DNA of 10,528 bases from Leptolyngbyaceae cyanobacterium CSSed165cm_216 (GTDB lineage: Bacteria; Cyanobacteriota; Cyanobacteriia; Phormidesmidales; Phormidesmidaceae): contig SLIY01000458.1 of NCBI GenBank assembly GCA_007135385.1, positions 1 to 10,528 of the forward strand, written 5' to 3'. Of the stretch, positions 1 through 5,548 are shown one piece after another. A program made the translations under genes and the position numbers. Position 1 is the stretch's first letter, and each line of letters opens with the position of its first letter. The notes beneath the pieces were generated by a model. The model was not told the DNA's origin. It searched no databases and was given only the letters and a program-made list of their open reading frames with translations.

Positions 1-70
1 CGGGCCAATAAACCCGGAACGCTGTACTTGTCCATAGGAACCCCAGCAGCGAATTTGGCTTGTGGTCATC

Positions 71-295
71 TCACCCAATCTCATTATAAGACTTTCCCAG
101 GCGATTGTTCGAGGTGCCCTCTTGTTGATCTAGCCCCAAAAACAGCTCCTCAGCATTCAAGACTCAGTCCTCATCATCCAAGGGAGAGAAATCAAAATGA
201 ATCAGCCGCTTCAGGATTGCCAGTGCAACCTCAATTTGGTCTGAGTCAGGTAACTCATCAAAAGTCTTAAGGGTTTCCTGAGTTATGGCAGTCAT
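71..295 (-). pseudogene. Antitoxin-like gene interrupted by an in-frame TGA
   Basis: Starting from ATG at 295 the minus strand encodes 43 residues (MTAITQETLKTFDELPDSDQ followed by an amphipathic helix) and meets TGA at 164-166. The same frame stays open beyond it: VLNAEELFLGLDQQE and about 15 more residues to a second TGA at 71-73. From memory of the family, small cyanobacterial antitoxins begin with a MT.ITQ...TFD.LPDSD block and end with a D(E/D)L...AE.LFLELD..E block. Both blocks are present here, on either side of the TGA, so the codon most likely replaced a Leu codon (TTA to TGA is one substitution). A good promoter lies immediately upstream. No toxin gene is recognisable between position 71 and the window edge. 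Alternative: a genuinely short 43-aa product. I am fairly confident of the reading frame and less so of the family assignment. Confidence 0.6.
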
Positions 296-309
296 AGCTT
301 CAAGCTAGT

Positions 310-338
310 GTTATACAAACAAATCATATCATGCTCAA
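310..338 (-). promoter_or_regulatory. Sigma-70-type promoter for the antitoxin-like gene
   Basis: On the minus strand TTGAGC (338-333), a 17-nt spacer and TATAAC (315-310) form a near-consensus promoter. The predicted start near 303 leaves a leader of only about 8 nt before the ATG at 295, and no strong Shine-Dalgarno sequence is present, so the message would be almost leaderless. Confidence 0.5.
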
Positions 339-538
339 TTAAATTTCATAGAGTTATTGGCGCTCAGTTCACCAATTATTAGATTGAAGAATGACTGTAT
401 CCATCGCTTCTTCGGTCAGCTTGAGCTTAAGAAGTCCTATCCGTTTTATAATTCTCCCGGCCAAGCAAGAAGCTAACTGTTTTTTGCAGAAGATGAGTAT
501 ATCTTTTTGTCGTTTAATGTGAGCTAGAGGAACTGTCA
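339..538. other. Gene-free stretch between antitoxin remnant and attC-like hairpin
   Basis: This AT-rich stretch has no gene I recognise. A minus-strand frame of 62 codons (369-557) is open, but its only start is a GTG lying inside the attC-like hairpin. It has no ribosome binding site, and its product (basic, with KLKLTEEAMD near the end) matches no family I know. If the hairpin is a true attC site, this stretch would be the 5' part of the next cassette, with the promoter at 310-338 serving the antitoxin-like gene. Confidence 0.35.
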
Positions 539-626
539 GGCTAACGTTCCGCTTCACCCGCCGCTAGTCACCTTTTGGACTCAACTGATGGCCTTGATAC
601 GGTCGGGTGCAAGCGGGTTATTATGC
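539..626 (-). repeat. attC-like imperfect inverted repeat (candidate integron recombination site)
   Basis: Two arms, CGCTTCACCCG (550-560) and CGGGTGCAAGCG (604-615), pair over 11 bp with a single unpaired base at 610. Outside them, after a short unpaired stretch of unequal length on each side, come AAC/GTT ends: GTTAGCC on the minus strand at 545-539, close to the integron core-site consensus GTTRRRY, and TAATAAC on the minus strand at 623-617. This is the layout of an attC site: R-box, unpaired spacer, L-box with an extrahelical base, variable loop, L-box, spacer, R-box. At about 88 bp it is within the usual attC size range. Read on the minus strand it begins 12 nt after the toxin stop codon, where a cassette attC belongs. 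The outer R-box pairing is partial and no integrase gene is in view. It could instead be a dispersed cyanobacterial intergenic hairpin acting as a terminator. Confidence 0.45.
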
Positions 627-638
627 GGCGATTTCGCG

Positions 639-971
639 CTATGCAAACACTAAAATACTTTCCGATTCTTTATCTCTAAACTGACTGATCGTGTCAAAAT
701 TATCCCTCAAAATCTGAATGATCTTTGACGTTGGACTGTTGCCAATCCGAAGATAAACGAACTTGGGTGGATGACCATAAAGTAAACTGCGCTGATGAAA
801 GTCAGAATCTTTGGAAACAATCACAAAATCATTCGCCTTGGCATATTCCCAAATAATGTCATCATCAGTATTCGTAAGCGCCAAGGTTTTGACATGCTCA
901 GAATCAGGATATAAATCGATAATTCTGTAAACAATCCGGTCTGAGAGGTTTTCATCCAAAAGCAGTTTCAC
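639..971 (-). CDS. DUF5615 PIN-like toxin of a type II toxin-antitoxin pair
   Basis: This encodes 110 residues if started at GTG 971, giving MKLLLDENLSDRI as the family N-terminus. An open frame continues upstream (to 1010) but would add sequence that does not look like this family. The DUF5615 family is a PIN-like domain, predicted to cleave RNA using a cluster of acidic residues. Visible here are D6-E7-N8 in the first strand, the acidic run D36-D38, WEYAKANDF (41-49), SKDSDF (53-58) and the strand FVYLRIGN (71-78), which is the full family pattern. Length is normal and nothing looks broken. Its start overlaps the upstream DUF433 gene by 20 nt and has no ribosome binding site of its own, so translation is probably coupled to the antitoxin. 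An attC-like hairpin follows its stop codon. RNase activity is inferred from the family. Confidence 0.85.
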   Translation of the reverse strand: MKLLLDENLSDRIVYRIIDLYPDSEHVKTLALTNTDDDIIWEYAKANDFVIVSKDSDFHQRSLLYGHPPKFVYLRIGNSPTSKIIQILRDNFDTISQFRDKESESILVFA

Positions 972-1191
972 AGCGATACACAAATAACTTTTTCTCACGA
1001 TCCGCTGCAAAAGCCAGACAAGCTTTGATGTCTTCTGAGGTGAGTTCTGAGAAATCTTCCAGGATTTCCGCTTCAGTCATTCCACCTGCTAGATATTCCA
1101 AGATGTCGTATACAGTAATTCGCATTCCCCGAATACAGGGCTTGCCACTGCGTTTTCCAGGCTCAATTGTGATGATGTCTTGGTAGTCCAT
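952..1191 (-). CDS. DUF433 antitoxin, partner of the DUF5615 toxin
   Basis: This encodes 79 residues. ATG at 1191 was chosen because it gives the typical family N-terminus MDYQDIITIEPGKRSGKPCI; the frame is open further upstream, but there it overlaps the amidase end and is not family-like. DUF433 proteins are small helix-turn-helix-type antitoxins that neutralise a PIN-like partner and may repress their own operon. The central block RGMRITVYDILEYLAGGMT (21-39) and the helical block TSEDIKACLAFAADRE (51-66) are diagnostic. The last nine residues extend past the usual end because the frame runs on into the toxin start (20-nt overlap). There is no clear Shine-Dalgarno sequence. A candidate promoter overlaps the stop codon of the amidase upstream, so the pair can be expressed on its own. 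Confidence 0.85.
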   Translation of the reverse strand: MDYQDIITIEPGKRSGKPCIRGMRITVYDILEYLAGGMTEAEILEDFSELTSEDIKACLAFAADREKKLFVYRCETAFG

Positions 1192-1208
1192 AACGTGATA
1201 GTTGGTGA

Positions 1209-1238
1209 AATATTCGCTTGTGTCCATTCTATCGTCAA
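1209..1238 (-). promoter_or_regulatory. Candidate promoter of the DUF433/DUF5615 pair
   Basis: On the minus strand TTGACG (1238-1233) is followed by an 18-nt spacer and AATATT (1214-1209; 4 of 6 matches to TATAAT). The -35 box includes the TGA stop codon of the amidase. The predicted start near 1202 leaves about 10 nt before the antitoxin ATG. The -10 box is weak, so this is tentative. Confidence 0.35.
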
Positions 1239-2712
1239 TAACCAGGAGGGCGTTGGAGTTGACCAACGATCCGATCAATTTTCTGAGCGAGCGCCAATAA
1301 TTCCATGTCACGCCAACGCTTACCGACTATCTGCATTCCGATTGGTAATCCGCCTTTAGTCTGTCCGATCGGAATGACAACGACCGGGTGCCCTGTGAGG
1401 TTGAATGGTACAACATAAGCGCCCAATGCTATGGAATACGGTACGCTACAATTATCTACTTGAACTGCTGCACCGCGTTCACGATGTGTAAACGCGGGAG
1501 TCATTGCGACAGGATATAGCCAAGCATCCCATTGGGTTAAGGCTTCATCCATTTCAGTCACTAGGCGATCGCGCTCTGTTAGCGTTTCAAAATAGCCTTT
1601 CAGTGTCGGGTTCAAAGAGATGGGCAAGCCAATGCCAGGTATACTACCCAGTTTGCGAAAGTTGCGATCTCCCTGTGTCCCATCGCGAAATAAAAAAGCC
1701 AGATTCTTCCAAACATCGGATGTCGTTAGGGATTGGGCGTAGATCAGGTTGTAGGCTGCAAGTTTGTAGTAGGTTTGCCATGCGGCGGGAAAATCAAAAT
1801 CAGGAACATACTTTTCAAGAGAAATTCCTGCCTGAGTCAGTTTTGTTGCCATCGATTGCAGCGCCGACTTAATCTCTGTGGCAACAGGATAAGCCGACCA
1901 TTCCTCTGCCCAAGCGATCCGACGAGTCTGAAGAGATTGACTCGTGGGACGATCTAGCGGAACGGGAGGAATTTCGGGTTGCGCTTGATCAGCCCCCGCA
2001 ATCAGTTGCAGACAAAGGTTTAAATCTTCTACCGAACGAGCTAATCCACCGACTGTCAGCATTTGACGCAAACCGCGAGGCGCACCAGGAACTTCAGGAA
2101 TGTGTCCCGTGGTTGGCACTCGGCGATCCGTTGGCTTCAAGCCATAAATGCCGCAGAAATGAGCGGGTTGACGAATTGACCCGCCAAAATCGGAACAGAG
2201 ATCGAGCGGAGATAAACCTGCTGCGATCGCTGCCGCACCCCCACTAGAAGTACCACCAGGCGTGTAGTTGAGGTTCCAAGGATTATTCACACGAGGAAAC
2301 ACATCATTGAGTCCTTGATATCCGCCTGCCAAATCGCCCACATTCGTTTTTCCAAGCAAGATCGCCCCCGCCGCACGAAGACGACTCACGGCAGTCGCAT
2401 CGCGTTGTGGAATGTAGTCTTTCAGCGACGTTGATCCTGCTGTTGTCCGTAGCCTAGACGTTTCAAATAAATCTTTAATGGTAATCGGAACGCCATGTAA
2501 AGCCCCCCATTTTCTCCTCCAAGTAACGCTTCATCTACTTGTTTAGCTTTACTACGGGCATTGTCTTCATCCGATGTGCAGATCGCATTCAGCTTCGAGT
2601 TATGCTTAGCAATTTGAGCCAGATGACTATCAAGAACTTCAACCGCAGAAACTTGGCGATCGCGGATCATCTGGGCAAGTTGGCAAGCTGAGGCAAAAAT
2701 AAGATCACTCAT
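1235..2712 (-). pseudogene. Amidase-signature family hydrolase broken by a one-base frameshift
   Basis: The first frame runs from ATG 2712 (MSDLIFASACQLAQMIRDRQ) and leaves the family sequence near 2510, ending at a stop about 90 nt later. The second frame resumes with WGALHGVPITIKDLF and runs to the stop at 1235-1237. Restoring one A in the run of four A's at 2513-2510 (minus strand) gives GGEKWGALHGVPITIKD, the classic amidase block, and a 492-residue protein of normal family length. The catalytic Ser-cisSer-Lys residues would all be present: Lys80 (TIKD), Ser156/157 (PGGTSSGGA) and nucleophile Ser179 (DFGGSIR). Amidases of this type hydrolyse carboxamides; the substrate cannot be told here. 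It is not a likely GatA, since no GatB or GatC gene is nearby. The terminator of the DUF433 gene at 2840 separates it from that unit. A real mutation and a read or assembly error in the homopolymer look the same here. Confidence 0.85.
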
Positions 2713-2831
2713 GACAGTGGTGCAACTGAGCCGCCTACCCGGCCAAGCCCGAAGCAGTTTTTGGAATAGTTGAGAGAGTCGATGGGACTAAAGCACTGCT
2801 TTACCCTTCTCCTTTTAGATTATGGTCAACT

Positions 2832-2862
2832 AAAAAAAATCACGCCTGTAGCAGGTGACGTG
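2832..2862 (-). terminator. Intrinsic terminator at the end of the regulator/DUF433 unit
   Basis: On the minus strand CACG, a TCA bulge, CCTG, loop CTA, CAGG and CGTG form an 8-bp stem, followed directly by A and eight T's (2839-2832). The stop codon of the DUF433 gene (2842-2840) overlaps the base of the stem. It should isolate the amidase from transcription coming from merR and the DUF433 gene. Confidence 0.7.
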
Positions 2863-3211
2863 CCTTGGATGCCTGAAGTTTTTCCCATGCAGCTTCTAGC
2901 CCAGGCGGGGGTAGTGAAGTAGAAATTCGAGCAACTCGTTCACGATTTTGCTCTTCGTAGTATTGCTGCAGTTCTTCGGTTTCCCGGATAACTTGCTGAT
3001 ACTCAGCTTCGACCTCGGAGCGGTTGGCCTCTATATAAGCTAGGGCGGCTTTAAGTTGTGCTTCCGTTAGTTCAAATAATCCTTGGACAAACTCAGGTGG
3101 GTATTGACTGATCACATAGTCCATCACGTCGTACAGAGTGATGCGGGTGCCCGCAATGGTTAACCCTCGCTCGGTACGAATAATGGCTTGTTTTTTGGAT
3201 GCCGTAGTCAT
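2840..3211 (-). CDS. DUF433 protein with extended C-terminus and no adjacent toxin
   Basis: This encodes 123 residues from ATG 3211, chosen because GGGAGG (3225-3220) lies 8 nt upstream and because homologues begin MTTASK; a longer open frame reaching into merR was rejected. The DUF433 core is visible: RTERGLTIAGTRITLYDVMD (12-31), then the helical ELTEAQLKAALAYIEANR (47-64). A glutamate- and glutamine-rich predicted helix with coiled-coil character (65-95) and a proline-containing tail follow, making it longer than the 79-residue DUF433 antitoxin in this window. Longer DUF433 proteins of this kind are, as I recall, usually followed by a DUF5615 toxin. Here the gene ends in a terminator and the next gene is the broken amidase. 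It lies 70 nt downstream of merR on the same strand, so co-transcription is likely. It may be an orphan antitoxin or a DNA-binding accessory protein; the role is unproven. Confidence 0.8.
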   Translation of the reverse strand: MTTASKKQAIIRTERGLTIAGTRITLYDVMDYVISQYPPEFVQGLFELTEAQLKAALAYIEANRSEVEAEYQQVIRETEELQQYYEEQNRERVARISTSLPPPGLEAAWEKLQASKARHLLQA

Positions 3212-3281
3212 AAAGGTAGCCTCCCAGAAGCTGTCCTCATGGTATCTCACAAGGCAACAAGGTCGGTGGATAACACTACCC

Positions 3282-3710
3282 TCACCCCTGATACTCAATA
3301 ATGGGGCAGATAACGGCCCCTGGCTGGATAGTCGTATCTGCATCGGTGAGCAACTGTTGGAGATGAGCCTTTAGCAAGCTAAGTTGCTGAATTCGCTGTT
3401 CAATGTCTTGAATTTTGCTGTGCAGGGTTTGCTTCACCTCGTCACAGGGTTTTTGGCCCTGGTCATAAATCTGCAAAATGTGGTGAATCTCTTGCAAACT
3501 CAGCCCTAGCGCCTTGGCTTGCTTGATAAAGCTCAGCCGCTGCAGGCAACTGGGCGAAAATTGACGAAACCCTCCTTCGCTACGACTCTCAGCGCTTAGT
3601 AGTCCCAGTTCTTCGTAATACCGGATAGTTTTAATCGGCACTTGACTCTGGCGGCTAAGGTCACCAATGCGCATTAGCGCTGGCGGATTCAGAACAGTAG
3701 TGGTTGCCAT
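3282..3710 (-). CDS. MerR-family metal-type transcription regulator
   Basis: This encodes 142 residues from ATG 3710, supported by GGGAG (3722-3718) 7 nt upstream; the 13-residue longer frame has no such site. The winged helix-turn-helix spans roughly 13-80 with MRIGDLSRQSQVPIKTIRYY (13-32), EELGLL and the wing SEGGFRQFS (44-52). A long dimerisation helix follows (90-124). Cys89 sits where metal-sensing MerR proteins (CadR, PbrR, ZntR, CueR) carry their conserved Cys at the start of the dimer helix, and Cys135 lies in the C-terminal loop as VICPIIE. A third Cys found in CadR/PbrR is absent, so the metal cannot be named. It is divergent from a multicopper oxidase, and MerR proteins usually act on a divergent promoter through a dyad between -35 and -10, so copper or another soft metal is a reasonable inference. 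Confidence 0.88.
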   Translation of the reverse strand: MATTTVLNPPALMRIGDLSRQSQVPIKTIRYYEELGLLSAESRSEGGFRQFSPSCLQRLSFIKQAKALGLSLQEIHHILQIYDQGQKPCDEVKQTLHSKIQDIEQRIQQLSLLKAHLQQLLTDADTTIQPGAVICPIIEYQG

Positions 3711-3750
3711 CGGTTTACTCCCTAAGTTGATGCCCTTACCATAGCTCAAA

Positions 3751-3768
3751 TCTCCAGCTCCGTGGAGA
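3751..3768. promoter_or_regulatory. Inverted repeat TCTCCA-N6-TGGAGA upstream of merR
   Basis: A perfect 6-bp dyad with a 6-nt centre (GCTCCG), about 40 nt upstream of the merR start codon. It could be an operator in the merR promoter region or a small hairpin in the leader. No convincing -35/-10 pair for merR was found around it. Confidence 0.35.
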
Positions 3769-3788
3769 GATGATTTGACTGGGCCAGC

Positions 3789-3806
3789 CTGGCGCTGAAT
3801 CGCCAG
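3789..3806. promoter_or_regulatory. Inverted repeat CTGGCG-N6-CGCCAG
   Basis: A perfect 6-bp dyad with centre CTGAAT, midway between merR and the oxidase and followed at once by a HIP1 palindrome (3809-3816). Function is unknown; it may be a second operator or chance. Confidence 0.3.
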
Positions 3807-3847
3807 CCGCGATCGCTTTATCTCTCAAAATAACCCGTTTAAAAATC

Positions 3848-3867
3848 ACCCCCTACAATAAGGGGGT
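3848..3867 (+). promoter_or_regulatory. Candidate MerR operator at the multicopper oxidase promoter
   Basis: A perfect 7-bp dyad, ACCCCCT-ACAATA-AGGGGGT, 20 bp in all, ends 25 nt before the oxidase ATG. MerR-family operators have this size and G/C-edged shape and sit between -35 and -10 elements spaced 19-20 bp apart. A weak -10 (TAGTTT, 3867-3872) follows the dyad and no good -35 precedes it, as expected for a promoter that needs an activator. The assignment is inference from position and symmetry. Confidence 0.5.
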
Positions 3868-3892
3868 AGTTTTCACCACACATTAGGGGCGG

Positions 3893-5344
3893 ATGGACCG
3901 GCGACAGTTTTTAGCCTTCTCTACGGCGATCGCTGGGATCGCCCTACTACCCCGTTGTGCCACAAGCCAGCCATCTGCCCCCACATCAACCCTGTACCGC
4001 AGCCAAGCTGGGTTGCTAGAGGTAGATTTGACCGCCCAGCTGACCTCTGTGCCTTTGGCTGGTCGCACGGCCCAGCTAATGACCTACAACCAGCAGGTGC
4101 CTGGCCCCAGGCTAGAGGTCAACCCCGGCGATCGCGTCCAAATTCGCTTTACCAACCGGCTTGATCAGCCCACTAACCTCCATTTTCACGGCCTCCACGT
4201 TGACCCCACCGGGCTAGCCGACAACCCGTTTCGAGTGGTTAATCCTAACGAAACCGTTGACTACATCTTTGACATTCCCGTTGACCATCCAGCCGGCCTA
4301 TTTTGGTATCACCCCCACTACCATGGACTTGTAGCTCAGCAGCTGTCTAGCGGATTGGCCGGAGAATTCATCGTGCGCGGGCCAGATGAACGACTGCCCG
4401 CCCTGCAGTCAGCCCAGGAGGCTGTACTGGTGCTGCAAGATTTTGATCTCAACCGCCAGGGCCAAGTCCGAGAGCCCATGCCCATGGCCCGCATGTGGGG
4501 GCGAGAAGGGGACCTGATCACCGCCAATGGCCAAGCCAACCCCACCCTTCCCCTGGCCCATGGTGGGCTGCTGCGGTTGCGGCTACTGAACGCCTCTGCT
4601 TCCCGTTTCTACCGGCTGCAACTCCAGAACCATCCCTGGTGGCTAATGGCTACAGATGGCGGCATACTCCAGGCCCCCATCGCCCAAGAGGAGGTGCTGC
4701 TGTCCCCTGGCGAACGGGTGGATATGCTGGTTCCTGGTGATCAGCCCCCAGGAACTTACCCCCTCGTCACCCTGCCTTACGATCGCGGTTTAGCCGACAT
4801 GATGGCAGGGATGACAGACCGCCACGGTGGCCACCCGTCGATGGGTAGCTTGGGGCAAACCGAGCCCCTCCCCATCGCCCAGGTCAACTATGGGGCGCCA
4901 GGGACAGCGGTAGATTGGCCGGAAACACTGGGAACAGTAGATCCCTTACCGGAACCCACCACCACTCGAGAATTTGTCCTAGACCACGGTCTTGACCCCG
5001 AAACCGGCGATCAATTTTTAATCAATGGCCGTGCCTTTGGCCATCATCGGGTCGATGTACAAGTCAACGTCGGCACCGTTGAAGACTGGGTGATCATCAA
5101 TCGGGCGGGTATGGACCATTCCTTCCATTTGCACACCAACCCGTTTCAAGTGGTGGCCCGCAATGGCCAACCGGAACCACTCAAAGCTTGGAAAGACGTG
5201 GTGAATGTCCCCGCTTACGAAACCGCCACCATTCGGATTGCCTTTCGCCAGTTTGTCGGCAAAACGGTTTACCACTGCCACATGCTAGACCACGAAGATC
5301 AAGGCATGATGGGCATTGTCGAGATGTTAGATATTAAGAAATGA
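3893..5344 (+). CDS. Tat-exported multicopper oxidase (laccase/CueO-like)
   Basis: This encodes 483 residues from ATG 3893, preceded by AGGGG. The N-terminus MDRRQFLAFSTAIAGIALLP is a twin-arginine signal, so the enzyme is exported folded, with copper loaded. Three cupredoxin domains carry all four copper-binding blocks: HFHG (His97, His99), WYHPHYHG (His140, His142), HSFHLH (His409, His412, His414) and HCHMLDHEDQGMM (His461, Cys462, His463, His467, axial Met472). The family oxidises a substrate at type 1 copper and reduces O2 to water at the trinuclear site. A Met/His-rich loop (MMAGMTDRHGGHPSMG, 303-318) lies where CueO has its Met-rich cuprous-binding segment, pointing to Cu(I) oxidation and copper tolerance; phenols or bilins are alternative substrates. 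A divergent MerR gene and a dyad upstream suggest metal induction. Cys22 follows the hydrophobic stretch, but PRC is not a proper lipobox. Confidence 0.92.
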   Translation: MDRRQFLAFSTAIAGIALLPRCATSQPSAPTSTLYRSQAGLLEVDLTAQLTSVPLAGRTAQLMTYNQQVPGPRLEVNPGDRVQIRFTNRLDQPTNLHFHGLHVDPTGLADNPFRVVNPNETVDYIFDIPVDHPAGLFWYHPHYHGLVAQQLSSGLAGEFIVRGPDERLPALQSAQEAVLVLQDFDLNRQGQVREPMPMARMWGREGDLITANGQANPTLPLAHGGLLRLRLLNASASRFYRLQLQNHPWWLMATDGGILQAPIAQEEVLLSPGERVDMLVPGDQPPGTYPLVTLPYDRGLADMMAGMTDRHGGHPSMGSLGQTEPLPIAQVNYGAPGTAVDWPETLGTVDPLPEPTTTREFVLDHGLDPETGDQFLINGRAFGHHRVDVQVNVGTVEDWVIINRAGMDHSFHLHTNPFQVVARNGQPEPLKAWKDVVNVPAYETATIRIAFRQFVGKTVYHCHMLDHEDQGMMGIVEMLDIKK

Positions 5345-5548
5345 ATCAATCGGGGAGCCAGCGATCGCCCCTGGGCAATCTACAACTGTCACCGTAGCGG
5401 GGCATGCAGCCTTTCCGCAGTCGCGCTTAGCCAGCCCTAGGTTGAGGTGGCGATCCCCAATCTCCCTGGACCGATTGCTGACCTAGCGATCGGCTGGGAT
5501 AGGGGTAACGTTTTGTTGGCTTTGCCTGTAGTAGCAGGACGATTTACC

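Noticed and set aside
28..270. 80-codon plus-strand frame starting at TTG
   Set aside because: It lies antisense to the antitoxin-like gene, has no ribosome binding site and no family pattern. The short NKPGTLY just upstream recalls GIY-YIG nucleases, but the similarity is not sustained.
369..557. 62-codon minus-strand frame
   Set aside because: Its only start is a GTG inside the attC-like hairpin, with no ribosome binding site and no recognisable product.
1504..1957. Plus-strand frames inside the amidase region
   Set aside because: Shadows of the amidase coding strand, which has clear family motifs on the minus strand.
2713..2831. TTGACC (2828-2823, minus strand) as an amidase promoter
   Set aside because: No acceptable -10 hexamer at 16-18 nt; the best candidate there is GGGTAA.
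3138..3374. 78-codon plus-strand frame across the merR/DUF433 junction
   Set aside because: Antisense to two supported genes and without a product pattern.
4336..4740. Frames overlapping the multicopper oxidase on both strands
   Set aside because: Low-complexity shadows of a GC-rich gene whose copper motifs fix the true frame.
5345..5400. GC-rich palindromic stretch after the oxidase as a terminator
   Set aside because: The symmetry comes mostly from a HIP1 site and there is no T-tract.
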